A DNA stretch of 56,720 nt, from contig JBFFNE010000010.1 in NCBI GenBank assembly GCA_041563315.1, forward strand, positions 1-56,720, read 5' to 3'. How positions within the stretch are numbered: position 1 is the first letter of the stretch; every line of letters begins with the position of its first letter. The position numbers were made by a program, and so were the translations under genes. Source of the DNA: JBFEYJ01 sp041563315. GTDB lineage: Bacteria > Pseudomonadota > Gammaproteobacteria > Thiohalomonadales > Thiohalomonadaceae. Of the stretch, positions 18,591-27,433 are shown one piece after another. The notes beneath the pieces were generated by a model. It did not search any database. It saw only the letters and a list, made by a program, of their open reading frames with translations, and was not told where the DNA came from.

Positions 18591-19163
18591 ATGAGTGCCA
18601 ATCTGTTAATTCTCCACCCCAAAGCCCCTGACGCCGCTCCAGATAACAGTGGCAGCCTTATTTCCGTGCTGCAGGAACTGGCTTTCATTGATACCCCTTT
18701 TGAGTTTGAGGGCAGAGTCCACTACCGGCCGGGTGAGGATTTTCTGCAGCTGATGACCTTCCTTGGTTGCTCCCCGGTAGTCGCGCTTGGCGAGCCAGGG
18801 CTCACCGGTGATGATTTCTGTCACATCGCCTTCGAAGGCCCCACGGAGGAGACACGGTTTATCGGCGGCAGGAACGTCAAACCACCGCGCTGTCCCAAAT
18901 GCGGCCACCGCTACCAACATTGGCAGGAGCTAATCCATGCGTGGGAGGCCAACAGAAGCAACTATCAGCACAGCTGTCCCGACTGCGGCAGCGAACAGCC
19001 TGTCACGGGACTCAAGTGGCGCCAGTGCGCCGGCTTTGGCCGCTACTTCATTCAGGTCTGGGGAATCTTCGAGGGCGAGGCCGTGCCGAGCGAGAGACTG
19101 TTGGATGCCCTGCAGCAGCACACCGGGACGGCGTGGAGCTATTTCTATTTTCAAATGCCGTGA
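18591..19163 (+). CDS. Conserved protein with C-terminal zinc ribbon, function unknown
   Basis: A 190-aa protein that I do not recognise beyond its metal site. Two CxxC pairs, C101/C104 (PRCPKCGHRY) and C129/C132 (HSCPDCGS), 24 residues apart, form a zinc ribbon. An acidic N-terminal half without membrane segments precedes it, and an aromatic C-terminus (SYFYFQMP) follows. The ATG at 18591 sits behind a consensus TATAAT; an in-frame ATG at 18525 overlaps the opposite gene's leader and is unlikely. It is divergent from rimB-rimK. Similar proteins seem to occur in sulfur-oxidising gammaproteobacteria, but this is from memory and weak. Confidence 0.75.
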   Translation: MSANLLILHPKAPDAAPDNSGSLISVLQELAFIDTPFEFEGRVHYRPGEDFLQLMTFLGCSPVVALGEPGLTGDDFCHIAFEGPTEETRFIGGRNVKPPRCPKCGHRYQHWQELIHAWEANRSNYQHSCPDCGSEQPVTGLKWRQCAGFGRYFIQVWGIFEGEAVPSERLLDALQQHTGTAWSYFYFQMP

Positions 19164-19268
19164 GGGGGTATTTCTCCTCGAGTTGCCAAATTCATCAAAC
19201 AGTAATCGCGGCTTCCAGCCACATACTTACAGCGGCACACCAGGCAAATCGCGGCATACCACTACAGT

Positions 19269-20468
19269 TCACAACCGCTGCCGCACTATCGCGGCAATCT
19301 CTTCGTCGACTAGCCACACAGGATTGCTCTTCATGCTGTTGTTGCGAGCGTTGATAACGATGGCAGGAATATCGGCTTCGCCAACACCAAAATGGGACAG
19401 TCGCGGCAGCTGCAGCGATTCGGTCCAGTGATTCAACACCTCAATCAAGGCATCGCACGCCGCCGTCTCATCCAGACCCGGTTCTCCACAGAGAAGTCGC
19501 CCGGCTTCTGCATACTTGCGTAATGCCAGGCTTTGCGGCGCACGATCGCGTAGCGCACAAAGGTTGACGGCTGTTGCCGCAGCAACGGTGGTGCCACAGG
19601 CCACACCGTGCGGTACCGGAAACAGTGAGCCCAGCGGCTGGGCCAGACCGTGCACCGATCCCAATCCCACCTGTGCCAAAGTGATCCCGGAAAGCAGCGC
19701 CGCGTAGGCCATAGCCGCGCGGCCATGGCGTGCCTCTGCACTCTCTCCACCCGCGTAGGCCGCAAGGAATCCCTCCGACACGGCTTGTAATCCGCTCCAT
19801 GCCAGGGCATCAGTCAGCGGATTGGCGCGCAACGAAACATAGGATTCCAGCAACTGGGTAAAGGCGTCCATTCCCTGGGCGGCGATAAGTTCAGCGGGGC
19901 AACCCTCGAGCAATAGCGGGTCGATGATGGCTGTGTGCGCTACCAGCGACTCATGACGAAAGGACTTCTTGTATCCGTTTTTGCCCCGCACACTGAGCAC
20001 CGCATTCTTCGTCGCCTCACTCCCGGTGCCGGCCGTGGTAGGAACGGCAATGAACGGCAGGGAGGGACCGGTATAGGGCAGCCCCTTTCCTACATCCTCA
20101 AGGTGATCCAGCACGGAATTTCCTCTGGGCAGCAGACCCGCGATGGCCTTGGCCGCATCCAGTACACTGCCTCCTCCAATTCCCACCACAACCTCGATCC
20201 CCTGGTTAAAAAAGCGCTCAACCACCGCATCAACCCCTTGAGGGGAGGGTTCTCCCGTCACAGTGGCCGTCTCGTAGATTATCCCCTGCGCATCCAGTGA
20301 GTGTTGCAGCCAGTGCCAGTGTGAGGTCTCCTGCAGGGAACACAGGCCGGAAATCAGCAGGGCCTTGCCTCCGAACTCAATTATGGAGCCGGGAAGGTGT
20401 TGCAGGCTACCTTCACCAAAATGGATGCGCGGGAGGTTGGCAATGGAAAAGGGCATGAAGTTCATCAT
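19269..20468 (-). CDS. Iron-containing alcohol dehydrogenase-family protein with altered metal site
   Basis: The 399-aa protein has the group-III (Fe-ADH) architecture: an N-terminal NAD-binding part with GIGGGSVLDAAKAIAGLLP (residues 97-115), AVPTTAGTGSEAT (141-153) and a C-terminal helical metal-binding domain. Of the four usual metal ligands, D201, H273 and H287 are present, but the position normally held by His in MDAxTHxxE is glutamine (MDAFTQLLE, Q205). This occurs in a branch of the family whose substrate is not established. It is the last gene of the minus-strand redox cluster, 75 bp after the glycosyltransferase. Confidence 0.9.
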   Translation of the reverse strand: MMNFMPFSIANLPRIHFGEGSLQHLPGSIIEFGGKALLISGLCSLQETSHWHWLQHSLDAQGIIYETATVTGEPSPQGVDAVVERFFNQGIEVVVGIGGGSVLDAAKAIAGLLPRGNSVLDHLEDVGKGLPYTGPSLPFIAVPTTAGTGSEATKNAVLSVRGKNGYKKSFRHESLVAHTAIIDPLLLEGCPAELIAAQGMDAFTQLLESYVSLRANPLTDALAWSGLQAVSEGFLAAYAGGESAEARHGRAAMAYAALLSGITLAQVGLGSVHGLAQPLGSLFPVPHGVACGTTVAAATAVNLCALRDRAPQSLALRKYAEAGRLLCGEPGLDETAACDALIEVLNHWTESLQLPRLSHFGVGEADIPAIVINARNNSMKSNPVWLVDEEIAAIVRQRL

Positions 20469-20543
20469 CAGTAAACACTCGTTCTTGGGTCACGACCACA
20501 TCGTGTGGCCAATCGTATCCAGGTAGCCTCCCGAACCACTGAA

Positions 20544-21239
20544 TTATCTCTCGCTTTCTTCATAACGATACTGCTCAGCCAGCCGCTCGGCCGATACGCC
20601 AAGGAACCAGGCCAACCTCAGGCGCCACATCAAAAGGATGGTACGTACTATACCGTGATGTTCCCAACGCCGGCTGGAGGTAATCAAGGGAGTATGAAGA
20701 CAGACGGCCCGCCCGGCCTCATGTTTCAAGCGCTTACTAAGGGCGATGTCCTCCATCAGCGGTAGCAGCGGAAAGCCACCGATCTGTTCAAATAGCGCGC
20801 GCTCAATGAAGATCCCCTGATCGCCGGTGACAATACTACTAAGGCAGGAGCGCCAGTTCATCATCCGTTCCACCACACGCAACAGCCAGTGGCGGCCCGA
20901 GAGGCGCACATCAAAGCGGCCCCAATGATAGTCGTTAGTCAGCGACTGAAGGATCAGCCTATCACCGCCGCGAGGGAGAAGGGTATCGGCATGAAGAAAC
21001 AACAACACCTCCCCGGAAGCCGCCGCAGCTCCTGTGTTCATCTGCCGGGCCCGCCCAGGGGATGATTCCAGCAGCTTGTCGACCAGCGGGCGGGCTACCT
21101 CCCGAGTCCGATCGCAACTGCCGCCATCGATCAACACCAGCTCATGCCCAGCCTCGCGCCATTGCTGTAACGGAAGCAGAGACGTTTCAAGCGTGGCGCC
21201 CTCATTTAGCGCGGGAATGATGATTGAGATCCTGCTCAT
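20544..21239 (-). CDS. Family-2 glycosyltransferase, TIGR04283-like
   Basis: A GT-A-fold transferase of 231 aa. The start at 21239 gives MSRISIIIPALNEG, the classic opening of GT2 enzymes; the longer frame upstream would run into the neighbouring flavoprotein gene. DGGSCDRT (nucleotide binding), FLHADTLLP (the HADT metal-binding motif) and GDQGIFI are visible. The order of motifs fits TIGR04283, first described as the rSAM/selenodomain-associated transferase 2 and later linked to arsenosugar synthesis. The usual partner TIGR04282 protein is not in this window, so the acceptor and product remain unknown. Confidence 0.87.
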   Translation of the reverse strand: MSRISIIIPALNEGATLETSLLPLQQWREAGHELVLIDGGSCDRTREVARPLVDKLLESSPGRARQMNTGAAAASGEVLLFLHADTLLPRGGDRLILQSLTNDYHWGRFDVRLSGRHWLLRVVERMMNWRSCLSSIVTGDQGIFIERALFEQIGGFPLLPLMEDIALSKRLKHEAGRAVCLHTPLITSSRRWEHHGIVRTILLMWRLRLAWFLGVSAERLAEQYRYEESER

Positions 21240-21309
21240 CAACTCGCTTGAGTGTGGCAAGTGCGGTACGACCGGTGGAAAGTTTTCGTGGAATATATCA
21301 TTAGCAAAA

Positions 21310-22746
21310 TCAGGGAAGCAGCCGATTGAGCCATTGTACCAGTTGACGGCTAAGAGGACTGAACAGCTTGTTGCTGTAGTGGGTGTTGACTGTGCGCCGG
21401 TGGATCTGCGATAGCGTGGGATAGGCGTGAATTGCCGACGATAGCGTGCCAATGCCGCTACCGCTTTTCATTGCCAGTACAATCTCATGCAGCAGCTCAC
21501 CGGCATGGGCGCCGAGAATGGTGGCGCCGAGAATCTTTCCCTTGCGCACCACAAACTTCGTCTCTCCCAGCGTCGTCCCCTCAACTACCGCGCGGTCGAT
21601 GTCGCGGAAAGGAAAACGCAGAATCTCCACATCCATCCCCTGCTCTCTCGCCTGCCGTTCGCTCAGGCCGACACCGGCCAGTTCTGGATCGGTATAGGTC
21701 ACCCATGGAAACAGGCTGTAATCCACCGCCTTGGGAAAACGAAACAGCGCATTGCTGATAACAATGCCGGCCTGATATTCCGCCATGTGTGTAAAGCGAT
21801 AGGGGCCACAAACATCACCGCAGGCGTATATGCGCCGATTACTGGTGCGCAGATGCCTGTTGACCACAATCCCGTTGCGCTCTTCCTCGACACCAGCGGC
21901 GGCCAACGCCAGCCCCTCGGTGTTCGCTTTGCGTCCGGTGGCAATTAGTAGTTGGTCGGCAAGCAGCGTTGTCTCACCGGCACGTTGTCTGAGGATCAGG
22001 CAGCGTTGCCCATCCTCTCTCTTTTCAACCCGCAACAACTCACTGTCCGTAATGAACTCAATACCTTCTTCAGCCAAACGGGTTTGAAGCAGGCTCGCCA
22101 GCTCAGGATCGTCGTTGGGCAGGATAGTGTCACCGCGCATCAGCACCGTCACCTTGCTGCCGAGTCGCCTAAAGGCCTGCGCCATTTCGATACCGATAGG
22201 GCCGCCGCCCAGGATCGCCAGGTGATCGGGCAAAACATCCAGAGAAAACATGTCCTCGTTAGTCAGATAACCAGCCTCTACCAAGCCTTCAATGGGAGGA
22301 ATAAAGGGGGAGGAGCCGGTGGCGATGACAATTCTCCTTCCGCGTCGCAGCTCACCGTTAACCTCTATCCGGTTTGGCCCGATAAAACGGCCGCGACCAA
22401 ACAGCACTTCGCAGCCATATGCACGAAAGCGCTCCGGGTTGTCGTGTTGTTGCAGGGTATCGATAACCGTTCGGATATAGGCATTGACGGCGGCGATATC
22501 GGTCTCTGGCTCGGCGTCACCGCCCAGAACAAATGATGCCGCCTGCCGTTGCTGGTGGACCCGTCTCGCGCAGTGCAGCAAGGCTTTGCTGGGAACACAA
22601 CCGGTATGGAGACAATCTCCTCCCAGCCTCTCACGGGCTTCGATCAGGGTGACCTTCAGTCCCAGCTGCGAGGCGACGCTGGCTGTAACCAAGCCACCCA
22701 CACCGCCACCCAGGATGATCACATCGCGCTTGCTACTCTTTGCCAC
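21310..22746 (-). CDS. Mercuric reductase-like pyridine nucleotide-disulfide oxidoreductase
   Basis: The 478-aa flavoprotein has an N-terminal FAD motif GGGVGGLV, the redox-active disulfide C45/C50 in GDCLHTGCVPSKALL, an NAD(P)-binding GGGPIGIEMAQAF near residue 180, and the C-terminal dimerisation domain. The catalytic HxHPTxxE seen in lipoamide dehydrogenase reads H440-A-Y442-P-T-L-S-Q447 here, so the second His and the Glu are replaced. There is no N-terminal HMA domain and no C-terminal vicinal CC pair, so mercury reduction is unlikely. The substrate disulfide is unknown. Sixty-eight bp separate it from the SQR-like gene upstream. Confidence 0.9.
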   Translation of the reverse strand: MAKSSKRDVIILGGGVGGLVTASVASQLGLKVTLIEARERLGGDCLHTGCVPSKALLHCARRVHQQRQAASFVLGGDAEPETDIAAVNAYIRTVIDTLQQHDNPERFRAYGCEVLFGRGRFIGPNRIEVNGELRRGRRIVIATGSSPFIPPIEGLVEAGYLTNEDMFSLDVLPDHLAILGGGPIGIEMAQAFRRLGSKVTVLMRGDTILPNDDPELASLLQTRLAEEGIEFITDSELLRVEKREDGQRCLILRQRAGETTLLADQLLIATGRKANTEGLALAAAGVEEERNGIVVNRHLRTSNRRIYACGDVCGPYRFTHMAEYQAGIVISNALFRFPKAVDYSLFPWVTYTDPELAGVGLSERQAREQGMDVEILRFPFRDIDRAVVEGTTLGETKFVVRKGKILGATILGAHAGELLHEIVLAMKSGSGIGTLSSAIHAYPTLSQIHRRTVNTHYSNKLFSPLSRQLVQWLNRLLP

Positions 22747-22814
22747 CGTCTTTGACTCCCGTTGCCGTTAGCCTGTACTAAGTATCGGGGACGAATGACG
22801 GTTTTGCACACCGC

Positions 22815-23948
22815 TCAGCGAAGTTGGCGCAAGTACCACCACTCGAAGAAGCGCTTGGCCCAGTGCCACATCGGCGAGGACGGTAACACGATGCTCCGTT
22901 TGGGAGTTCGGGCGACCAGCATGCCACTGTTAACGCTATCGACGATGCACATCAGCTCAACCTTGAAGGTTTCGCTTGCCTCACCACCATCGAGCTCGGT
23001 GATAAGATTGACCGCCGCCGCTTTCGCCTGCAGATCGGCCATATGGGCCTGCTTGGGCAGCCACTCGGGACCGGGAAAACTACCGGAGTCACCCGCCACG
23101 TACACTCGCTCCATTCCAGCGACGCGGCAATGGACATCGGCTCTGATCAGGCCACCATCAGAACGGGGAAGCTCACTGTTGTCGAACCAGGTGTTGCCGG
23201 TCATCCCTGGCATGAAGAGGATCAGATCAGCAGGAATCTCTCCGCAATCGGTGAGCACCCGCTCCTTCTCGAAGCCCTTCATTTTGTGCCCAAGGTGAGT
23301 CTCAATATTCCGTCTGGCCATGGTGCGTAGCAGACCCTTCACCGCCTTGGGCCCCAGGCGCTGGCCTGGCTCAGGGGCCGGGTTGAAGAACACCAGCTTG
23401 AACTTGTCACGCCGCCCCTGCTTGCGCAGCAAGGTGTCGATGCCGAAAAGAAACTCGAACATCGGCCCGCCGCGCATCGCCGACGGCTCCTTAGGGTTAC
23501 CGACGAAACCGATAGCAATGGTGCCGCCATCCATCTCATTGAGCCGATCGCGAATCGTCAGCGCCGCCGGGATCCCCTCACAAGGTGTGATCACATGTTC
23601 AATACCAGGCAACTTCTTGATAAAGCGCCCACCCGTGGCAATCACTAGTGCATCATTAGAAATTTCACCTTTATCGGTCAGTACCGTACGGCCAGCATCC
23701 TTCAATCCGATCACCTCGGCCTCGATAAAGTCGACACGTAGGCGGGCAAAGAAGTTGTGCAGCGGGATCACCAGATCCTGCGGCTGGCGGATCCCCGAGG
23801 GGATCCAGATAAGGCTGGGTAGGAAGACAAACTCTGCACGCGGTGCAATGAGGGATATTTCCAAATCACCGCGGCGCTTGCGAAGCTCCCGAACCGCGGT
23901 GAGGGCAGCAAACCCCGCTCCAATGACTACAATTTTTTTCCTGGTCAT
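22815..23948 (-). CDS. FAD-dependent oxidoreductase of the sulfide:quinone reductase/flavocytochrome c sulfide dehydrogenase type
   Basis: The 377-aa protein has two Rossmann motifs (VVIGAGFAAL at the N-terminus, AGDSG near residue 286) and the layout of SQR/FcsD flavoproteins. Its four cysteines are C123, C235, C274 and C334. C123 (TPCEGIP) and C334 (ELMCIVD) lie where SQRs have outer cysteines, but there is no cysteine in the 150-165 region where the central SQR cysteine is expected. Sulfide as substrate is therefore doubtful. The start at 23948 follows GGAG and gives MTRKKIVVIGAG; the longer start adds an unrelated leader. There is no signal peptide. Confidence 0.85.
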   Translation of the reverse strand: MTRKKIVVIGAGFAALTAVRELRKRRGDLEISLIAPRAEFVFLPSLIWIPSGIRQPQDLVIPLHNFFARLRVDFIEAEVIGLKDAGRTVLTDKGEISNDALVIATGGRFIKKLPGIEHVITPCEGIPAALTIRDRLNEMDGGTIAIGFVGNPKEPSAMRGGPMFEFLFGIDTLLRKQGRRDKFKLVFFNPAPEPGQRLGPKAVKGLLRTMARRNIETHLGHKMKGFEKERVLTDCGEIPADLILFMPGMTGNTWFDNSELPRSDGGLIRADVHCRVAGMERVYVAGDSGSFPGPEWLPKQAHMADLQAKAAAVNLITELDGGEASETFKVELMCIVDSVNSGMLVARTPKRSIVLPSSPMWHWAKRFFEWWYLRQLR

Positions 23949-24045
23949 TTTTATTCTCCAATCATTCAGGCGCGAGGACGGAAGAGCGTGAAATCGTGAA
24001 CAATTATCACCTTTCACACTGGACCTTTCCCCTCACCTCTTATTT

Positions 24046-24447
24046 TCACGAGTGACAGAGCGGACGATTATCCGGATTCTCCACCCCTTCAGCGATGGTC
24101 TGGGCCATGTCACGCAACTCTTCCATGGAGATACAATTCAGTACTCTCGCTAACAGATCCGGATCCAGCCTGATGGTGCATGCACTCCCATCACTCAATG
24201 CAACATGGACACCCGCCACATTCTTCTCCAAGCCATTCTCGGTGCCCTCCATGAGTTCAGCAGTTTCCTGCAGCAGTATTTCGTAGCAATTATCGATTTC
24301 GTCGCCAATGGCGTCATCGAGGTCCTCCGGCACCTCGGCAATGCACGCCCCATCCTCATCATTGAAAGAGTACACCACGCCTCTCTTACGGAGAAAATCG
24401 GCGAATTTGTCACGAATCGAGTTATCGAAGAAAACGTACTCAAGCAT
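24046..24447 (-). CDS. Acidic conserved hypothetical protein
   Basis: A 133-aa, strongly acidic soluble protein with five cysteines (in GACIAE, DNCYE, SACTI, LNCIS and the terminal LCHS). No family is recognised. It has no signal peptide or membrane segment. It lies 97 bp upstream of the SQR-like gene on the same strand, as the first gene of the redox/glycosyltransferase cluster. Its N-terminus (MLEYVFFD) and compact domain character suggest a full-length small protein, not a fragment. Confidence 0.72.
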   Translation of the reverse strand: MLEYVFFDNSIRDKFADFLRKRGVVYSFNDEDGACIAEVPEDLDDAIGDEIDNCYEILLQETAELMEGTENGLEKNVAGVHVALSDGSACTIRLDPDLLARVLNCISMEELRDMAQTIAEGVENPDNRPLCHS

Positions 24448-24646
24448 AAAGCTGTATGTCCTTTAAGAGGTTTCCAGTGAGCAAAAAATCATTGCCGATA
24501 AGTTCAAGTCGAAGGTCAGCCAAGATCCTCTTCCACAGGGGAAAATGAGTAAGTTTGGACAATTATTTCAAAGCAAGTGGCCGTTCCGGCAAAGGACAGA
24601 ATCCATAGCTGCGTGGATGGCTTCCCGTCTGCAACAATGGCTCCTG

Positions 24647-25033
24647 TCACTTTTCACTACGCATAAGAATGACGTAAGCGATAGCATTATCCTTTTCATC
24701 GGAGATGGAAAGAAAGTGCTCGCCAATACCGAGCTCGAGGCATAGGGATTGCGCCCTGCCGCTAAAATGCAACAGAGGGCGACCACGTGCATCATGCATT
24801 ACTTCGATGTCACTCATACTCAGCCCCTCACTGAAACCGGTCCCGAAGGCCTTGGCGGCAGCCTCCTTGGCGGCAAAGCGCTTGGCGAGAAAATGTTCCG
24901 GCCTTGCAGCCTCAACAAAGGCCTGCTGTTCACTCTCGGCGAGGATGCGCTGTGCAAAACGCTGCCCGTGCCGCGTGAGCGCGTTGGCAATGCGGGCGAT
25001 ACTGACGATATCGGTGCCGATACCGTAGATCAT
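24647..25033 (-). CDS. acpS: Holo-[acyl-carrier-protein] synthase
   Basis: Transfers 4'-phosphopantetheine from CoA to apo-ACP. The 128-aa protein has the AcpS motifs IGTDIVSIARI at the N-terminus (metal-binding Asp) and RFAAKEAAAKAFG near residue 55. It overlaps pdxJ by 4 bp, the standard pdxJ-acpS arrangement. It is the last gene of the long minus-strand block; the 199 bp after the acidic-protein gene upstream of its end carry nothing I recognise. Confidence 0.95.
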   Translation of the reverse strand: MIYGIGTDIVSIARIANALTRHGQRFAQRILAESEQQAFVEAARPEHFLAKRFAAKEAAAKAFGTGFSEGLSMSDIEVMHDARGRPLLHFSGRAQSLCLELGIGEHFLSISDEKDNAIAYVILMRSEK

Positions 25034-25773
25034 CCGCGACGGGCCTCGACCATGATCTGCTTCATCTCACGAACCGCTTGCTGCAATCCGACGAATACGG
25101 CGCGGGCGATAATGGCATGGCCGATGTTGAGTTCTCGGATGGCAGCCATCCGAGCGATGGCATCGGTGTTGTGGTAATGCAGGCCGTGTCCGGCATTAAC
25201 CTGCAATCCACCTTCACTGCCAAGCTGAACAGCCTTTTTGATACGCGCCAGCTCGGCCTGTGCCAGTGCGTGGGTTGGTGCATCGGCATAGTGTCCGGTG
25301 TGTATCTCGATCACCGGGGCCTGGCATTCAATGGCAGCCTCAATCTGTGCCGGATCCGCATCGATAAACAGGGATACTCGCACCCTGGCCTCGGCCAGCC
25401 GCTGGCAGGCCTCCCGGATACGTCCCATCTGGCCGGCCACATCGAGTCCACCCTCAGTGGTCAGCTCCTCGCGGCGTTCCGGTACCAGGCAACAGTCGGC
25501 CGGGCGGAGCTCCGCAGCAATGTCGAGCATCTCATCGGTGACAGCCATCTCAAGATTCATGCGGGTCTGCAGGATATCCTGCAACAAGCGCACATCTCGT
25601 TCCTGGATGTGTCGCCGGTCCTCACGCAGATGCAGGGTAATGCTGTCAGCGCCGGCCTGTTCGGACTCGATCGCCGCTTGCACCGGATCTGGATAACGGG
25701 TACCCCGCGCCTGGCGCAGGGTAGCAACATGGTCGATATTCACGCCGAGCAGTATCGGCTGAGGTTCATTCAA
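25030..25773 (-). CDS. pdxJ: Pyridoxine 5'-phosphate synthase
   Basis: Condenses 1-deoxy-D-xylulose-5-phosphate with aminoacetone phosphate derivative in vitamin B6 synthesis. The 247-aa TIM-barrel protein has the family blocks LGVNIDHVATLRQARG (residues 8-23), DSITLHLREDRRHI and NAGHGLHYHN near the C-terminus. It sits 6 bp after recO and overlaps acpS by 4 bp, so it is co-transcribed with era and recO as in Pseudomonas and E. coli. Confidence 0.96.
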   Translation of the reverse strand: MNEPQPILLGVNIDHVATLRQARGTRYPDPVQAAIESEQAGADSITLHLREDRRHIQERDVRLLQDILQTRMNLEMAVTDEMLDIAAELRPADCCLVPERREELTTEGGLDVAGQMGRIREACQRLAEARVRVSLFIDADPAQIEAAIECQAPVIEIHTGHYADAPTHALAQAELARIKKAVQLGSEGGLQVNAGHGLHYHNTDAIARMAAIRELNIGHAIIARAVFVGLQQAVREMKQIMVEARRG

Positions 25774-25779
25774 CGCTTT

Positions 25780-26535
25780 TTACTCCTTCTTTTCGTTGCT
25801 CTTAGGCGCCGCTATGCCGGCATAACGCTGCCGAAACAGCTCACGACTGGCAAGCGGCTTGGAGCCCAGATACTGCGAGAGGATCATGCGCATCAGACGC
25901 TTGGCTTCACTCCGCGCTCGACTGTCGGCTCCCTCTCCCTGCGCCAGCGCCCGCAGGGTGGCTCCGTGAACCGACAGGCAACGCTCGGTGCCATGCTCCT
26001 GCCGTTGCGGCCCGAACTCGGGGTGGTAACAGTAGAGAGCAGACGACTCCACCATTTCGCCACTTCCGCCCTCGTGGGTCAACAGTAAGCCATAACCCAG
26101 TTCCTGTAACAGATCTCGCTCGAACAAACGTAGTGTCCATTCATCCGTGCCAGGCAAGGCCAGACGATGCAGGGTAGCAAGGTAACACTGATAAAGGTGT
26201 GGCTGGGGATCTTGCCGGGGAAGCAGGCGCATCAACAGCTCATTGAGATAAAAGCCACTGATCACCGCATCACCCTGCAACGCCAGTGGCGGCCCATGCG
26301 ACTCGGCCCCGGTAAGTGTCATCAGTTCCCCTCGTCCGCTCCAGCTTAGCAATAGCGGCATAAAAGGCTGCAACAGCCCCTGCAATGCACCGCGTCGAGT
26401 GCGGGCGCCACGGGCAACGAGCCCAAAGCGACCGTATTGGGCGCTAAACGCCTCTAGCAGCAAGCTGGTATCGCGATAGGGCTTGCGGTGTAGCAGCAGG
26501 GCGGGTTGAAGGGCAATGCGCCCGTTACTGCTCAT
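25780..26535 (-). CDS. recO: DNA repair protein RecO
   Basis: Mediator that helps load RecA on SSB-coated DNA in the RecFOR pathway. The 251-aa protein has the N-terminal OB fold (LLLHRKPYRDTSLLLEAFS, RFGLVARGARTRRG) and the helical C-terminal domain. As in E. coli, the four-cysteine zinc site found in some RecO proteins is not complete here. It overlaps era by 11 bp and precedes pdxJ by 6 bp. Confidence 0.93.
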   Translation of the reverse strand: MSSNGRIALQPALLLHRKPYRDTSLLLEAFSAQYGRFGLVARGARTRRGALQGLLQPFMPLLLSWSGRGELMTLTGAESHGPPLALQGDAVISGFYLNELLMRLLPRQDPQPHLYQCYLATLHRLALPGTDEWTLRLFERDLLQELGYGLLLTHEGGSGEMVESSALYCYHPEFGPQRQEHGTERCLSVHGATLRALAQGEGADSRARSEAKRLMRMILSQYLGSKPLASRELFRQRYAGIAAPKSNEKKE

Positions 26536-27433
26536 CCCGGTAACCGAGGCTACTCAACAGGCGTTCGTTATCCGACCAGCCTTCCTTGACCTTGACCCAG
26601 AGCTGCAGAAATACCTTCTCACCAAACAATCGCTCCATGTCCTTGCGAGCCATACTCCCGATCTCCTTGAGCCGTTCTCCCCCTTTCCCGATAACGATCT
26701 TTTTCTGACTCTGCCGCTCCACCCAGATCAGGGCACCGATGCGCAACAGACCATCCTCCTCCTTGAACTGCTCAATCTCCACCGTTGTGGCGTAGGGCAG
26801 CTCCTTGCCCAGTGAACGCATCAGTTTTTCGCGCACCAGCTCGGCGGCGAGAAAGCGTTCACTGCGATCCGTCACATACTCTTCAGGGAACATCGGTTCA
26901 GCCTTGGGCAGGGCATCGTAGACGATGCGCTCCAGCTCAGACACGTTCGCCCCCTTGAGTGCAGAGAGCGGGATCACCGCGGCAAACTCCATCTTTGCCG
27001 ACATCTGCTGCAACAGCGGCAGTAGTTGCTCCTTATCCTTGATTTGATCAACCTTGTTGACCACCAACACCACCGGCGTTTTCTGTTCACGGACACGCTT
27101 GAGGACGTTATCGTCCTCCTCAGTCCAGCGATTAACATCGACAACGAACAAGATTACTTCGACATTATCCAGGCTAGAGGCTGCTGCCCGGTTCATGTAA
27201 CGATTCATTGCCTTTTGTGCGTTCAGGTGCAGGCCAGGGGTATCGACATAAATAGTCTGACTCTGTTCGTCTGTCTTGATTCCGAGAATACGATGGCGCG
27301 TTGTCTGCGGCTTATTGGAGGTAATACTGATCTTCTGTCCCAGAATATGATTCATCAGGGTCGACTTGCCCACATTGGGGCGACCGACAATGGCAACAAA
27401 ACCACTGCGGTATGACTGCGTTGGATTATTCAC
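26525..27433 (-). CDS. era: GTPase Era
   Basis: GTPase that binds 16S rRNA near the anti-Shine-Dalgarno end and acts in 30S maturation. The 302-aa protein has the G1 loop GRPNVGKST (about residues 17-25), the switch/G3 segment DTPGLH, the NKVD G4 motif, and a C-terminal KH domain with GKGGERLKEIG. It overlaps rnc by 4 bp, the conserved rnc-era coupling, and recO by 11 bp. Confidence 0.96.
   Translation of the reverse strand: MNNPTQSYRSGFVAIVGRPNVGKSTLMNHILGQKISITSNKPQTTRHRILGIKTDEQSQTIYVDTPGLHLNAQKAMNRYMNRAAASSLDNVEVILFVVDVNRWTEEDDNVLKRVREQKTPVVLVVNKVDQIKDKEQLLPLLQQMSAKMEFAAVIPLSALKGANVSELERIVYDALPKAEPMFPEEYVTDRSERFLAAELVREKLMRSLGKELPYATTVEIEQFKEEDGLLRIGALIWVERQSQKKIVIGKGGERLKEIGSMARKDMERLFGEKVFLQLWVKVKEGWSDNERLLSSLGYRDEQ

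Noticed and set aside
21310..22746. Mercuric reductase proper
   Set aside because: No HMA domain, no C-terminal cysteine pair and no mer genes nearby; only the disulfide oxidoreductase core is shared.
25078..26088. Plus-strand open frame of 336 codons opposite pdxJ and recO
   Set aside because: Antisense to two conserved genes, with no recognisable domain.
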